From positions 124,001 to 188,000 of the forward strand of contig NZ_CP020921.1 of assembly GCF_003057965.1 (NCBI RefSeq): 64,000 nt of DNA, in the 5' to 3' direction. Below, piece by piece: positions 1 through 8,339 of the stretch (position 1 is the stretch's first letter; each line of letters begins with the position of its first letter). Under the pieces are notes generated by a model. It was not told the DNA's origin, did not search any database, and saw nothing but the letters and a program-made list of their open reading frames with translations. Position numbers and translations under genes: made by a program. Origin of the DNA: Thermodesulfobium acidiphilum. GTDB taxonomy: Bacteria > Thermodesulfobiota > Thermodesulfobiia > Thermodesulfobiales > Thermodesulfobiaceae.

Positions 1-304
1 CTTTATGATAGGTTCATCCTTAGCTGCTGCTGCTGGAGTGATGTATGGAATGTACTACGGAGTTGCAAAATTTGATATGGGATATCTTGCTGGCTTGAAG
101 GCTTTTACGGCCGCTGTGCTTGGTGGGATAGGTAACATACCTGGCGCTATGCTTGGTGGCTTTTGTCTTGGTATTATAGAGAGCTTTGGTGCTGGTTATA
201 TTTCTTCTGAATATAAAGATATGTTTGCTTTTCTTATGCTTTTATTCATCTTGCTACTTAGACCTTCTGGTCTCTTAGGCCAGCAGGTACCAGATAAAGT
301 ATGA
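1..304 (+). CDS. livH: Branched-chain amino-acid ABC permease LivH, C-terminal part
   Basis: This is the last ~100 residues of an inner-membrane permease of the LivH/LivM family. The frame is open through the left edge, so most of the protein lies outside the window. Visible features are hydrophobic Gly-rich helices, the family signature AAVLGGIGNIPGAMLGG that docks the ATPase, and the closing RPSGLLG motif. The stop overlaps the next start (ATGA), as expected for co-translated permease subunits. The substrate is probably Leu/Ile/Val, although LivH relatives also carry urea and other amides; the binding protein that would decide this is not in the window. Confidence 0.9.
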   Translation, partial: FMIGSSLAAAAGVMYGMYYGVAKFDMGYLAGLKAFTAAVLGGIGNIPGAMLGGFCLGIIESFGAGYISSEYKDMFAFLMLLFILLLRPSGLLGQQVPDKV

Positions 305-1323
305 TGAACATCAGATTTAGAAGAAGGATTAAAAACGTCGCAAGATTTTGGAACAACCTGGATATGCGCCTTAAGTGGGGTATACTTTTTGTGATTGCTA
401 TTGTTTATCCATTTCTTGCTTCGTCTCAATATTATGTTCACATTATGAATCTTGCTTTTATCTATGTGGTCCTGTCTTTGGGGCTAAACATCGTATGCGG
501 TTTGGCAGGGCTTTTAGATTTAGGATTTATAGCCTTTTATGCTGTAGGAGCTTATACCTATGCAATTTTATCAATTAAGCTTGGCTTAAGCTTTTGGGAA
601 ATATTGCCGATTGCCTGTTTAACAACAGCTCTTTTTGGGCTCTTAGTTGGTTCTGCTGCTTTCAGGCTCAGAGGCGACTACTTTGCAATTGTTACTATGG
701 GATACGGTGAAATAATTAGAATTCTTGCAAATAACCTTACTTTCCTGACAAATGGCCCAATAGGAATAGCGGGTATCCCCAGGCCAACTCTCTTTGGTTT
801 CAAATTTGAAGACCCGTTTCAGTATTATTTTCTTGCACTTTCTTTTGTTGCTATTTCAATATTCTTAACCTATAGGTTTCAGGCATCAAGGATAGGGAGA
901 GCTCTCGAAGCTATAAGAGAGGATGAAATTGCAGCTGTTTCTATGGGTGTAAACCTTAAAAATTTTAAATTAATCTCTTTTATAATAGGGGCAATGCTGG
1001 GCGGCTCTATAGGAGTCTTTTTCGCAAGCTATGCTACTTTTGTATCTCCTGAGAGCTTTAGCTTTATGGAATCAGTTATGGTTCTTGCTATGGTGGTAAT
1101 CGGAGGTATGGGCACTATAGAGGGTCCAGTAATAGGCGCTCTTATTCTTGTCTTTTTGCCTGAGGCCCTGAGGAGCCTCTCTGATTACAGGATGCTTATA
1201 TTTGGCGCTCTTATGGTATTTATGATGATCGTAATGCCAAAGGGCTTTATGGGGTGGATAAAGCCAAGGAGAATTTTAAAGGTTGCAGAGGAGGAAAATT
1301 CTTTTGTTACTAGAGATTTCTAA
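301..1323 (+). CDS. livM: Branched-chain amino-acid ABC permease LivM
   Basis: Second permease subunit of the Liv importer, 340 residues. About nine hydrophobic segments start near residue 28. The family's cytoplasmic-loop region (EDEIAAVSMGVN, about residues 204-215) and the coupling signature VIGGMGTIEGPVIGA near residue 260 are both visible. Two adjacent ATGs (301 and 304) could serve as start; 301 overlaps the livH stop. The hydrophilic C-terminal tail overlaps the start of livG. It should form a heterodimer with LivH and carry the substrate across the inner membrane. Confidence 0.93.
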   Translation: MMNIRFRRRIKNVARFWNNLDMRLKWGILFVIAIVYPFLASSQYYVHIMNLAFIYVVLSLGLNIVCGLAGLLDLGFIAFYAVGAYTYAILSIKLGLSFWEILPIACLTTALFGLLVGSAAFRLRGDYFAIVTMGYGEIIRILANNLTFLTNGPIGIAGIPRPTLFGFKFEDPFQYYFLALSFVAISIFLTYRFQASRIGRALEAIREDEIAAVSMGVNLKNFKLISFIIGAMLGGSIGVFFASYATFVSPESFSFMESVMVLAMVVIGGMGTIEGPVIGALILVFLPEALRSLSDYRMLIFGALMVFMMIVMPKGFMGWIKPRRILKVAEEENSFVTRDF

Positions 1324-2086
1324 TGTTACCAAACAATTTGGAGGGCTTATAGCTGTAAATGACGTTTCTATGGAAGTTAATGAGGGGGAGATAGTTTCTG
1401 TTATAGGGCCTAATGGTGCCGGTAAGACAACGCTCTTTAACTGTGTTACAGGTGTGTATACACCAGAGAAGGGGAAGATCCTCTATAAAAAGGATGGGGT
1501 GGTAAGAAATATTGTAGGAATTCCTGCTCACAAGATTGCATATCTTGGCATATCAAGAACTTTTCAAAACATCAGGCTTTTTAAAAATATGACAGTTCTT
1601 GAAAATGTACTTGTTGGCAGACATTCAAAATTGAAGTCTAAAGTGTGGGAAATACTTTTGACCCTGCCTGCTTTTATAAGAGAAGAGAAGGAAAGCGTAA
1701 GACTTGCAAGAAACCTATTAGATTTTGTGGGTTTGTTAAATAGAGAATCGGAGATCTCAGTAAACTTGCCATATGGACTTCAAAGAAAGCTTGAGATAGC
1801 AAGAGCTTTAGCATCTGAACCGAAGATACTTTTACTTGATGAGCCTGCTGCAGGAATGAATCCGTCAGAGACTGAAGAACTTATAAGGTTAATTAAAAAG
1901 ATTAGAGAAATGGGGGTAACCATAATTCTAATAGAACATGATATGTCTCTTGTTATGAGACTCTCAGAAAAGATTATTGTATTAGATTTTGGGCAAAAGA
2001 TTGCTGAGGGAAGCCCTGTAGAAATTAGAAATAACCCAAAGGTAATAGAAGCATATTTAGGGAAAGAGGAAGCAGAAATTGCTTAA
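1304..2086 (+). CDS. livG: Branched-chain amino-acid ABC transporter ATPase LivG
   Basis: ATP-binding subunit, about 260 residues. It has Walker A GPNGAGKTT, a degenerate ABC signature in NLPYGLQRKLEIARAL, Walker B ILLLDEPAAGMNP and the switch His in LIEHDM. The C-terminal end matches the LivG type (GSPVEIRNNPKVIEAYLG). I place the start at TTG 1304, because GAGGAGG at 1288-1294 sits 9 bases upstream. A longer reading from TTG 1283 adds seven residues that overlap that ribosome binding site. The gene overlaps both livM and livF, so the four genes look like one translationally coupled operon. Confidence 0.93.
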   Translation: MLLEISNVTKQFGGLIAVNDVSMEVNEGEIVSVIGPNGAGKTTLFNCVTGVYTPEKGKILYKKDGVVRNIVGIPAHKIAYLGISRTFQNIRLFKNMTVLENVLVGRHSKLKSKVWEILLTLPAFIREEKESVRLARNLLDFVGLLNRESEISVNLPYGLQRKLEIARALASEPKILLLDEPAAGMNPSETEELIRLIKKIREMGVTIILIEHDMSLVMRLSEKIIVLDFGQKIAEGSPVEIRNNPKVIEAYLGKEEAEIA

Positions 2087-2786
2087 AGTAAACAATATAG
2101 TTTTAAGATATGGTGGAATACTGGCTTTGAAGGGGGTATCCTTGGAAGTAAATAAAGGGGAGATAGTAGCCTTGATAGGAGCTAATGGGGCAGGAAAGAC
2201 TTCTGTTTTAAAAGCTATTATGGCAGTTGAAAAGGTTTCAAGCGGCGAGGTATATTTGGATAATGTTCTTCTGACAGGACTATCAACTGACAGGATAGTT
2301 AGTATGGGGTTGTGTCTTGTTCCTGAGGGCAGGAGGATTTTTACTAGAATGAGCGTTCATGAGAATCTCTTAATGGGTGCCTTTCTTAGAAAAGATAAAA
2401 AGGGTATTCAGGATGATATAGAAAAAGTTTTAGCGCTGTTTCCCAGATTAAAGGAGAGGTTAAATCAAAAAGCTGGGACACTGTCGGGGGGAGAACAACA
2501 GATGCTTGCAATTGCAAGAGGGATGATGTCGAGGCCAAAATATCTATTTTTAGATGAACCATCTCTTGGTCTTGCGCCGGTTCTGGTTGACGAAATTTTT
2601 AAGATTATAAAGGAAATTAACGAATCAGGAACAAGCCTTTTAATAGTTGAACAAAATGCAGTAAAAGCACTAAAAATAGCAAATAGAGGATATGTTATCG
2701 AGACGGGAAACATTACTATTTCTGGAACTTCTGAAGAACTTTTAAATTCTGAACACGTAAGAGCAGCCTATCTTGGAGGATATTAA
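2079..2786 (+). CDS. livF: Branched-chain amino-acid ABC transporter ATPase LivF
   Basis: Second ATPase of the importer, 235 residues, the usual LivF length. It carries Walker A GANGAGKTS, a full signature LSGGEQQMLAIARG, Walker B YLFLDEPSLGLAP and the switch His region replaced by LLIVEQNA, which is typical of LivF. The start is TTG at 2079, eight bases inside livG, with AGAGGA upstream. The stop is followed at once by a strong intrinsic terminator, so this is the last gene of the operon. Confidence 0.94.
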   Translation: MLKVNNIVLRYGGILALKGVSLEVNKGEIVALIGANGAGKTSVLKAIMAVEKVSSGEVYLDNVLLTGLSTDRIVSMGLCLVPEGRRIFTRMSVHENLLMGAFLRKDKKGIQDDIEKVLALFPRLKERLNQKAGTLSGGEQQMLAIARGMMSRPKYLFLDEPSLGLAPVLVDEIFKIIKEINESGTSLLIVEQNAVKALKIANRGYVIETGNITISGTSEELLNSEHVRAAYLGGY

Positions 2787-2816
2787 AAAAGCCGCGATTA
2801 ACTCGCGGCTTTTTTA
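2785..2816 (+). terminator. Intrinsic terminator of the liv operon
   Basis: A perfect 7-bp GC-rich stem GCCGCGA/TCGCGGC (2791-2797 with 2803-2809) has a 5-base loop and is followed by a run of seven T. An A-run before the stem makes it usable in the opposite direction too, so it may also stop the convergent desulfoferrodoxin transcript. Confidence 0.92.
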
Positions 2817-2832
2817 TAAAAAACAAGCAGTA

Positions 2833-3225
2833 TTATCCTTCGCTTTTCCAAAGGCCGTGAAGGTTGCAATACTCTCTTGCCATAAGGCTTTTTGGTTCTG
2901 TTGGTAATGAGAAGGTGGCTTCTGGTTTATCGTTGAAGCTAAGTCTTTTTATCAGAACATATGAGTCGTCAACGTGAAGCTCTATCCACTCGATCCAGTG
3001 GCTACTGGTCATTGGGTGAGGAGTAGAACCTACTTTTACCAAAACTTCTTTTCCTTTTCTTTCTATAACAGGAACGTGCTTTTCAACCGCAGCATCGACG
3101 GTATTCTCTTCCATAAGCTTCATTGGATTTCCACAGCAAACGAGCTGGCCCACTCCAGAGTGAAGAACCATAACTATATTGCCGCAAGTTTCACACTTAT
3201 AAATTTGCAAAACTTCTGTAGCCAT
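2833..3225 (-). CDS. dfx: Desulfoferrodoxin (superoxide reductase)
   Basis: Two-iron superoxide reductase, 130 residues, which reduces superoxide to peroxide in the cytoplasm of anaerobes. The N-terminal rubredoxin-like centre I has Cys11, Cys14, Cys30 and Cys31. Catalytic centre II is seen in EKHVP (Glu48, His50), [14 protein letters not shown] and the final CNLHG (Cys and His ligands). The start is ATG at 3225, 8 bases after AGGAGG; a longer reading from 3234 would begin inside that ribosome binding site. All ligands for both irons are present. It has its own promoter and is probably an oxidative stress defence gene. Confidence 0.96.
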   Translation of the reverse strand: MATEVLQIYKCETCGNIVMVLHSGVGQLVCCGNPMKLMEENTVDAAVEKHVPVIERKGKEVLVKVGSTPHPMTSSHWIEWIELHVDDSYVLIKRLSFNDKPEATFSLPTEPKSLMAREYCNLHGLWKSEG

Positions 3226-3256
3226 TAAATACACCTCCTAAGTAATAATTAGTATT

Positions 3257-3265
3257 ATTATAACA
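3257..3265 (-). promoter_or_regulatory. Extended -10 promoter of dfx
   Basis: On the minus strand the sequence TGTTATAAT (extended -10, TGnTATAAT) lies about 30 bases before the dfx start. Only a weak TTGACA-like element is seen upstream, so the promoter probably relies on the TGn extension. Confidence 0.5.
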
Positions 3266-3285
3266 AATATACTAAAAAAAGTGTT

Positions 3286-3717
3286 TTAATAAATCAAATA
3301 AACAAATTTTACTAAGTTAGACTTTTCTTTTGAAATATCTTGCCATATGGATTCTAATTTGCTTTCTTTTTCTTTTTCTTTATTTAAAAGACTTATTGCT
3401 ATTGTTAAGTTTTCTTTATTATTTAATATTTCAATTCCCTTAACGCTGTTACCAAAGATTTTCCATATCTTTCTGCCAACAGTTTGAAGCATTTCAAGGA
3501 GTTCATTTTCTACTATAAAATTACTAACTAAGGCCCTTTCCTTTTCTATGGTGTATCCTGAAAATCCTAAAACTTCTAGGACCTTACCGTGATCTTTTGA
3601 GATTTGATAATTTTCAAATAGATCCTTTTCAAGCCCTAGTTTTTTTATAAGTCTTATTACTAGTTCTTCTAGTTCTTGAACCCTTAACTTTAGTATTTCA
3701 ACTTCTCTTTCACTCAA
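3286..3717 (-). CDS. Unknown 143-residue protein with N-terminal coiled coil
   Basis: I do not recognise a family. The first ~30 residues (SEREVEILKLRVQELEELV) have a clear heptad pattern and should form a coiled coil. The rest is mixed charged and hydrophobic, with no Cys, no signal peptide and no membrane segment, so a cytosolic protein is likely. The start is TTG 3717 with AAAGGAG about 7 bases upstream, which supports real translation. It lies on the same strand between the DUF2334 gene and dfx, with a 25-base gap to the former. Confidence 0.6.
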   Translation of the reverse strand: MSEREVEILKLRVQELEELVIRLIKKLGLEKDLFENYQISKDHGKVLEVLGFSGYTIEKERALVSNFIVENELLEMLQTVGRKIWKIFGNSVKGIEILNNKENLTIAISLLNKEKEKESKLESIWQDISKEKSNLVKFVYLIY

Positions 3718-3742
3718 TTTCTTTCTCCTTTTACTGTACTGA

Positions 3743-5197
3743 TTACTTTATAATTTTATATATTTTTAAAAGTTTATTTGTATTAACAAACAAAACTCTA
3801 TCCTTTTCAGCGCTGTCCAATAAAGCCTCTAATTGTTTTTTGCCTAAATATGAATGGAAGAAAAATGAAACCACCCCTCTTGAAAAGGCTCTATGTTTCT
3901 TAAGTTCATTATAAACTGTTTTTTGGGTGAAGTTATATCCATCATACCCAAAGTCTTCTGGTATCCAGTAAAGCCCCATATAAGTAGAGGGATATATTAA
4001 CATTTGGTGAACTATTAATGGATTGTTGAATTGAATTTCATCTACCAGAAGAACTCTTTCGTAAATCGTTTTTATACCCTCGTCTTTGAGCGCTTTATAG
4101 AGAATAGGAGGTGCCATATAATGAGGGGTTTCCCATCCGTCAATTTTAAGTCCTGCTTTCTCTATTATACTTTTAGCTTCTCTAATTCTATTTTCGAGCT
4201 GTTCAAGCGTAATTCTCTCTGGAAATGGTTTTTGGGTTCTAGGATTGAAAAATTCGTATCCTACAGCAGTTACTCCAGAAAATTGGTGTGTGAGACCATG
4301 AATAAATATCTGGGCACCATGAGATTGAGCGTTCTTTAAAATTTCTATGAGTTTTGGATCGTCAGTTAGTTTTATGTTAATTTTTTTTGCTGGGTTTACA
4401 AATATTGGTATTACGCCAATAGAAAAATGAATCTCCCTTTTTTCAAGAAGTTCTATTACTGCTTCTAACTTTTTAATATCATACATTGGATGAATATCTT
4501 CTAATCTGATGAGCCCTAAGGGTCTTGGCTCTTCTGAAACTCCCAGAAATCTCGCTAGAGCGTCACAAAGCGCCATATATCTTTTTCTATCAGGCCCTAA
4601 AAAAGGATGAGAAGTCATAAAGAATAGATTCTTTGATCTTAAAAGTATAGGTGCTACAGAACCCAAATTGTTTTCTGCTGCAATCATAACTTCAGATTCC
4701 TCTGGATTTATGGATGTTACGAAAAAAGGCTGCGTCTTAAAAACGAAACCTCTATATAAAACTTTGTCGAAATCAGATTTATTCTTTGAATATCGAAATC
4801 CTACTTTGTTTTTTCCGTAGCCCTTAAGTAGAACTTCTTCATTTGAACCGATCCACCATGTAATTTCTTTGCCCGACTTTGCTCTCCAGACAATTGGTTC
4901 TGGTACAAACTGCATCGCCCTTGTACCCTCGTAAAAGAGCATTTCAGGATCTTTTGCTACATAAGGTGAATTTATACTAAATCTTTCTGCTTTGATATTT
5001 CTAACGCCTAACAAGTTTTCAATCCATCTGGATTGCATCTGGCCTATACTCGAATACCAAACCCTCTTTTGATCACAAAATATCAAAGCTTTTATATTTT
5101 TGTTTGTATCAAAATGAATATACGCGATCGATATCGATAATATTAATAAAAAAGTGCCCAGCAGTTTATCTAACGATAAATACTGAGCATTTTGCAT
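3743..5197 (-). CDS. Membrane-anchored DUF2334-type polysaccharide deacetylase-like protein
   Basis: A 484-residue protein with one N-terminal membrane segment (about residues 11-27) and a large extracytoplasmic domain. The second half resembles the DUF2334 branch of the carbohydrate esterase 4 fold: RLEDIHP has the metal-side Asp, FIHGLTHQ gives the HxxxH-like pair, and GWETPHYMAPP and FFFHSYL follow. This suggests N- or O-deacetylation of an envelope polysaccharide, but the substrate is unknown. ATG 5197 lies 32 bases inside uspA with no good ribosome binding site, so translational coupling or a slightly later start is possible. Confidence 0.75.
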   Translation of the reverse strand: MQNAQYLSLDKLLGTFLLILSISIAYIHFDTNKNIKALIFCDQKRVWYSSIGQMQSRWIENLLGVRNIKAERFSINSPYVAKDPEMLFYEGTRAMQFVPEPIVWRAKSGKEITWWIGSNEEVLLKGYGKNKVGFRYSKNKSDFDKVLYRGFVFKTQPFFVTSINPEESEVMIAAENNLGSVAPILLRSKNLFFMTSHPFLGPDRKRYMALCDALARFLGVSEEPRPLGLIRLEDIHPMYDIKKLEAVIELLEKREIHFSIGVIPIFVNPAKKINIKLTDDPKLIEILKNAQSHGAQIFIHGLTHQFSGVTAVGYEFFNPRTQKPFPERITLEQLENRIREAKSIIEKAGLKIDGWETPHYMAPPILYKALKDEGIKTIYERVLLVDEIQFNNPLIVHQMLIYPSTYMGLYWIPEDFGYDGYNFTQKTVYNELKKHRAFSRGVVSFFFHSYLGKKQLEALLDSAEKDRVLFVNTNKLLKIYKIIK

Positions 5198-5603
5198 GAT
5201 GGCTGATCTTATCCGATACGCTCCCCATTAAAAATCCTTCAAATTCATTTAACCCTCTGCTGCCCAGGACTACGAGATCAAAGTTTTCACTTTTTATTCT
5301 TTCAAGGATCATGTTTGCAGCATTTGCTATGTCCATAAATATAGAAATGTCTTTTATTCCATTATTCTCTAGATATTTTCTGGCGTCTTCGATTATTTTT
5401 TTACCATTTTTTTCAAGATCTTCTATCATTTGCGGCATAAAAGCTACTTCTGCTCCCATCAGATCTGGAAGCATAGGCGGCATACATATAGCATGGCAGA
5501 TTTCAACTGAGCTATCAAAGGCTTTTGCAAGAGCAATTGTGGTGTCAAGGACCTTTTGGGTATGTACTGAACCGTCAATTGCAGCAAGAATTTTTTTATA
5601 CAT
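5166..5603 (-). CDS. Universal stress protein, UspA family
   Basis: Single-domain Usp, 145 residues from ATG 5603 (MYKKILAAIDGS). The ATP-binding pattern G-x2-G-x9-G-S is visible in LGSRGLNEFEGFLMGSVS near the C-terminus. Longer readings add a His- and Thr-rich N-terminus that is only the out-of-frame image of the upstream His tail, so I reject them. The start lies 4 bases after the stop of the His-rich gene, so the two are very likely co-translated. Usp proteins are ATP-dependent signalling or stress factors; the exact role here is not visible. Confidence 0.88.
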   Translation of the reverse strand: MYKKILAAIDGSVHTQKVLDTTIALAKAFDSSVEICHAICMPPMLPDLMGAEVAFMPQMIEDLEKNGKKIIEDARKYLENNGIKDISIFMDIANAANMILERIKSENFDLVVLGSRGLNEFEGFLMGSVSDKISHHAKCSVFIVR

Positions 5604-5607
5604 TGCC

Positions 5608-5931
5608 CTATTCGTGAACGTGTTCATGTGGGTGGGTATGTGGATGAGTGTGAACGCTTCCATCGCTATGAACGTGTTCATGAGTATGAACATTTTCTAC
5701 GGTAAAGGTGCCTTCCTGATATAAACTTTCCTGTGCCCTTTCCAGCGCTGCTGTTACTAATTTTAGATGCTCAACTGCTTCATCCAGGCCCTTTTCCATA
5801 CCATCAAAACCAAGCATACTTCCCATCATCTGCCAGCGAGCTATCTCTTCTCTAAGAAGTTGCACCCTATTTATCAGGTGTTTGCCTTCAATCTTCATTA
5901 CTGTCATATAGGACTCATTATTCGAACACAT
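5608..5931 (-). CDS. Unknown protein with a His-rich metal-binding tail
   Basis: A 107-residue protein. The body (residues 1-80) is helical and charged, without a family I recognise. The last 26 residues contain 11 His in alternating patterns such as HTHPHTHPHEH, a strong candidate for Ni, Zn or Cu binding. No signal peptide or membrane segment is visible, so a cytosolic metal store or chaperone is possible. The start at 5931 has AAGGAGG 7 bases upstream. It is followed 4 bases later by uspA, and both appear to be driven by the promoter at 5962-5970. Confidence 0.75.
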   Translation of the reverse strand: MCSNNESYMTVMKIEGKHLINRVQLLREEIARWQMMGSMLGFDGMEKGLDEAVEHLKLVTAALERAQESLYQEGTFTVENVHTHEHVHSDGSVHTHPHTHPHEHVHE

Positions 5932-5961
5932 AATAAACCTCCTTAAATAATTTTAATTAAT

Positions 5962-5970
5962 AGTATAACA
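5962..5970 (-). promoter_or_regulatory. Extended -10 promoter before the His-rich gene and uspA
   Basis: Minus-strand TGTTATACT, an extended -10 of the TGnTATAAT class, about 30 bases before the start codon at 5931. No clear -35 hexamer is seen. Confidence 0.45.
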
Positions 5971-6018
5971 AAATTTAACTGGAAAATCTCATTCTAGTTC
6001 GATTGATAAAGTTATTTC

Positions 6019-6366
6019 TTATGCCTTTATATATTGATACCCTGCTTTAGATAGATTTACCATTTCTACAATGCCTGATGGGACTATTTTTACGAATTCA
6101 AGTACGTTATCTAAAGGAGTGTGTGTTTCTCTCAGTGCGTTTTGTGAAACCATAAACTTTACTCCTTTTTTGTGTAGGTTAATCATTTCATCTTTTAGAG
6201 AATTTTCTCTATCCTTTGTAAATAGCTTGACTCCATCGCCGTTTGCAATAAATACAATCTGTACTCCATCATCCTTATAAGTTTCCAACAAATTTTTTGC
6301 GCTGAAGAATGCCTTGGAAAGCTTAACGCTATCGTCAGTATCAATGTGTATTACTACGCTGTTCAT
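6019..6366 (-). CDS. DsrE/DsrF-like family protein
   Basis: A 115-residue small alpha/beta protein of the DsrE-like superfamily (COG1416-type). It starts with a beta strand MNSVVIHIDTDD and contains the typical VQIVFIANGDGVKLF strand-turn segment and VKFMVSQNAL, where relatives often have a reactive Cys. Here that position is Ser/Gln, so there is no obvious sulfur-carrier Cys. GGGGG at about 6375-6379 acts as ribosome binding site. It is monocistronic by appearance. Relatives occur in sulfur metabolism, but without the Cys a direct sulfurtransfer role is doubtful. Confidence 0.75.
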   Translation of the reverse strand: MNSVVIHIDTDDSVKLSKAFFSAKNLLETYKDDGVQIVFIANGDGVKLFTKDRENSLKDEMINLHKKGVKFMVSQNALRETHTPLDNVLEFVKIVPSGIVEMVNLSKAGYQYIKA

Positions 6367-6447
6367 AAATATTTACCCCCTTATTATATAAGTTATTTTT
6401 ATTATACAATAAAACAGAATTTTGAGTATAGATAAAGCTTTTTAAAA

Positions 6448-6476
6448 GCAAAAAAACCCCCGATTTCTCGGGGGTT
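6448..6476 (-). terminator. Intrinsic terminator of the SLH porin gene
   Basis: A perfect 9-bp stem, AACCCCCGA/TCGGGGGTT (6455-6463 with 6468-6476), has a 4-base loop. Reading on the minus strand it is followed by a T-run, and it lies just after the porin stop codon. Confidence 0.92.
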
Positions 6477-6489
6477 AAAAAAAGCTTTT

Positions 6490-8097
6490 TTAAAACTTTA
6501 CGTCCATCTGGATGTAGTATCTTTGATCCTTGTCAATCTGATCTGGGTTAAAGGTATAGTAATAGCCGTTAATGGTGTTATATGGCTTCTTGCCCTTCCA
6601 GTAGTCATAGTTAAGGGTAAGAGATGCGTTCTTTGCGACCGGGAGCGTGTAGTATACGTTGTAGTAGTCCTTATACTCTGTGGAACCCATTGTGTTAAGT
6701 ATGAATGGGTTAAACCACTTGTTGTCGCCAAACCAGAAGTCTCCTGTAAGTGCGCCAACTGGAAGAGGAATGGTAGCTCCAACTCTCCATGCGCCGCCAT
6801 TTAAAGAATGGGTGCCACTAAGATCTGGTGCACCAGTAGCTCCAACTCCTGGCATATCTGTAGATGTGCCATTGTAACCTGCCCACATATCTACGTTGTA
6901 GATATTCCAATTACCTATGACTGCCCACCAATCATACTTGCCATAAATGCCGCTTGGTCCAGTTGTAACGTTATTATTATCGAGTGCGCCAAAATATGTT
7001 AGCTTGTCAGCATAACCATAGTCTGCTTCCAAACCAAAGTTATTAAAGAGCTTTGTCTTCAAATTTAGAACGTATACATCCTTGTCTTTGAAGCCATTTG
7101 CCTCTTGCGAAGAGGTAACCAAGCCTGCGTCAAAGAGCTTTACCCATGCTGCTGAAACTGATGTTGATGGAAGCATATTGCTAAGGTCAAATACTACAAG
7201 GCCGCCTTCTGTGCCTGTGTCCATAAACAAGTTGTTGTAATATGCTCCAGTATCCATGGTAGGAAGTCTGCCGAGAACGAATGTTACAGGATATGGGTTA
7301 AGAGTCCATGTGATGTAGGATCTCTCTACATAAAGAGTATTGCTATCATCATTGTAACCGGTAAGGGATGCATAAAGTGGGTTTGCATTGTTTCGTCCAT
7401 TGCTGTTTACTCCTGCATTCTTCTCCATAGTAAGTCTTGCATTGAAGCTGATGTTGTCAGCAACTGGCGCTGCAACGTTTAGTCTGATTCTGTAACGCAT
7501 AAAGGTATCGTTCTTTTGATCTGCTGGTGCGGGATACTGAGTGCTGATTGCTTCTCCATATACTCCAGGTGCGTAAGTATAAGTATTACCATTCAAAGTC
7601 GCTGTTCCACCACCTGAAAACAATGGCGCAACTATTGTTCCACCTGTAGGTAGTGCATAAAACGTTGCCTTTTCGCTTCCGAGTCTAAATCTTGCGTCTC
7701 CTGTGAAGTTCACAGTGTCAAGAGCTGCCTTTTTCTCGAGCGCTGCAACTCTGACGTTTAAAGATGCGAGTTCTGACTTAAACTCTTCTGCTAACTTCAT
7801 AAGCGTTGCGATGTCGTTAGCGTTAAGCTGGATCTTTTGATCCTGTGCGTTTTGACCCTTTTCATACATATCAAGCATTCTTGCAACTACCATTGCCATC
7901 TCATAACGGGTGGCAAGTCTGTCGCCTCTAAATGTTCCATCGCCATAACCAATGACCAATCCCTTTGCTGCTAAATCTTGCACTGCCTTGTATGCCCAAG
8001 AATTAGCTGGTACATCTGAGAATGGTCCTGCCATAGCGGGAACTGCAAGGGCAACGAGAAGAGATGCTACTACAAAAAACATAGCGAATTTTTTCAT
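6490..8097 (-). CDS. SLH-domain outer-membrane porin (OmpM-like)
   Basis: A 535-residue outer-membrane protein. A Sec signal peptide (residues 1-23, ending AMAG) is followed by one SLH domain (about 24-85: FSDVPANSWAYKAVQDL, YGDGTFRGDRLATRYEMA), a short coiled coil (about 88-130, ending SLNVRVAALEKKA) and a beta-barrel of alternating polar and aromatic strands that ends in Phe (QMDVKF), the usual outer-membrane insertion signal. This is the plan of proteins that tether the outer membrane to peptidoglycan in OmpM-type diderms. ATG 8097 follows AAAGGGGG. A consensus-like promoter, a ~235-base folded leader and a strong terminator suggest very high expression. Confidence 0.93.
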   Translation of the reverse strand: MKKFAMFFVVASLLVALAVPAMAGPFSDVPANSWAYKAVQDLAAKGLVIGYGDGTFRGDRLATRYEMAMVVARMLDMYEKGQNAQDQKIQLNANDIATLMKLAEEFKSELASLNVRVAALEKKAALDTVNFTGDARFRLGSEKATFYALPTGGTIVAPLFSGGGTATLNGNTYTYAPGVYGEAISTQYPAPADQKNDTFMRYRIRLNVAAPVADNISFNARLTMEKNAGVNSNGRNNANPLYASLTGYNDDSNTLYVERSYITWTLNPYPVTFVLGRLPTMDTGAYYNNLFMDTGTEGGLVVFDLSNMLPSTSVSAAWVKLFDAGLVTSSQEANGFKDKDVYVLNLKTKLFNNFGLEADYGYADKLTYFGALDNNNVTTGPSGIYGKYDWWAVIGNWNIYNVDMWAGYNGTSTDMPGVGATGAPDLSGTHSLNGGAWRVGATIPLPVGALTGDFWFGDNKWFNPFILNTMGSTEYKDYYNVYYTLPVAKNASLTLNYDYWKGKKPYNTINGYYYTFNPDQIDKDQRYYIQMDVKF

Positions 8098-8147
8098 CTT
8101 TGCATTTCCCCCTTTAGGAAAGTTTAGTTTTTTTGTTTCATATATTA

Positions 8148-8258
8148 GCCTTCTTACAGAATCATTTCTTGCTTTCGGGGGATTTCACCTCCTTCTTTCG
8201 CAGATTGAAATCATCTGTAAAAGGCTCTTTGAAGGCTTTTAAAAAAGCCTTTCAAAGC
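8148..8258 (-). promoter_or_regulatory. Structured 5' leader of the porin mRNA
   Basis: Three stems can be drawn. (1) An outer 12-bp stem, with one bulged C, pairs 8148-8160 with 8214-8225. (2) Nested inside, GATTTCA/TGAAATC pairs 8181-8187 with 8206-8212. Its 18-base loop carries AAGGAGG, an exact anti-Shine-Dalgarno complement, 90 bases before the true start. (3) A separate hairpin at 8228-8258 pairs CTTTGAAGGCTTTT with its complement around one bulge. No ORF of note uses the internal AAGGAGG. It could be an mRNA stabiliser, a protein-binding (CsrA-like) site or a new cis-regulatory RNA. Confidence 0.6.
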
Positions 8259-8339
8259 TTTGGGAGAAGCGAAACGCTATTTAGTTGTCAAAGTTGAAAA
8301 ACTATTTCAGCAATATATTTAATTTAATTATATTTAAAT

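Noticed and set aside
196-441. Minus-strand frame across livH/livM
   Set aside because: Shadow of two clear plus-strand membrane protein genes, with no start signals or family features.
6498-7002. Several frames on both strands inside the porin gene
   Set aside because: Low-complexity shadows of the beta-barrel coding sequence.
7952-8242. A 96-codon plus-strand frame over the porin start and leader
   Set aside because: It is antisense to the signal peptide and SLH region and has no ribosome binding site or known motif.
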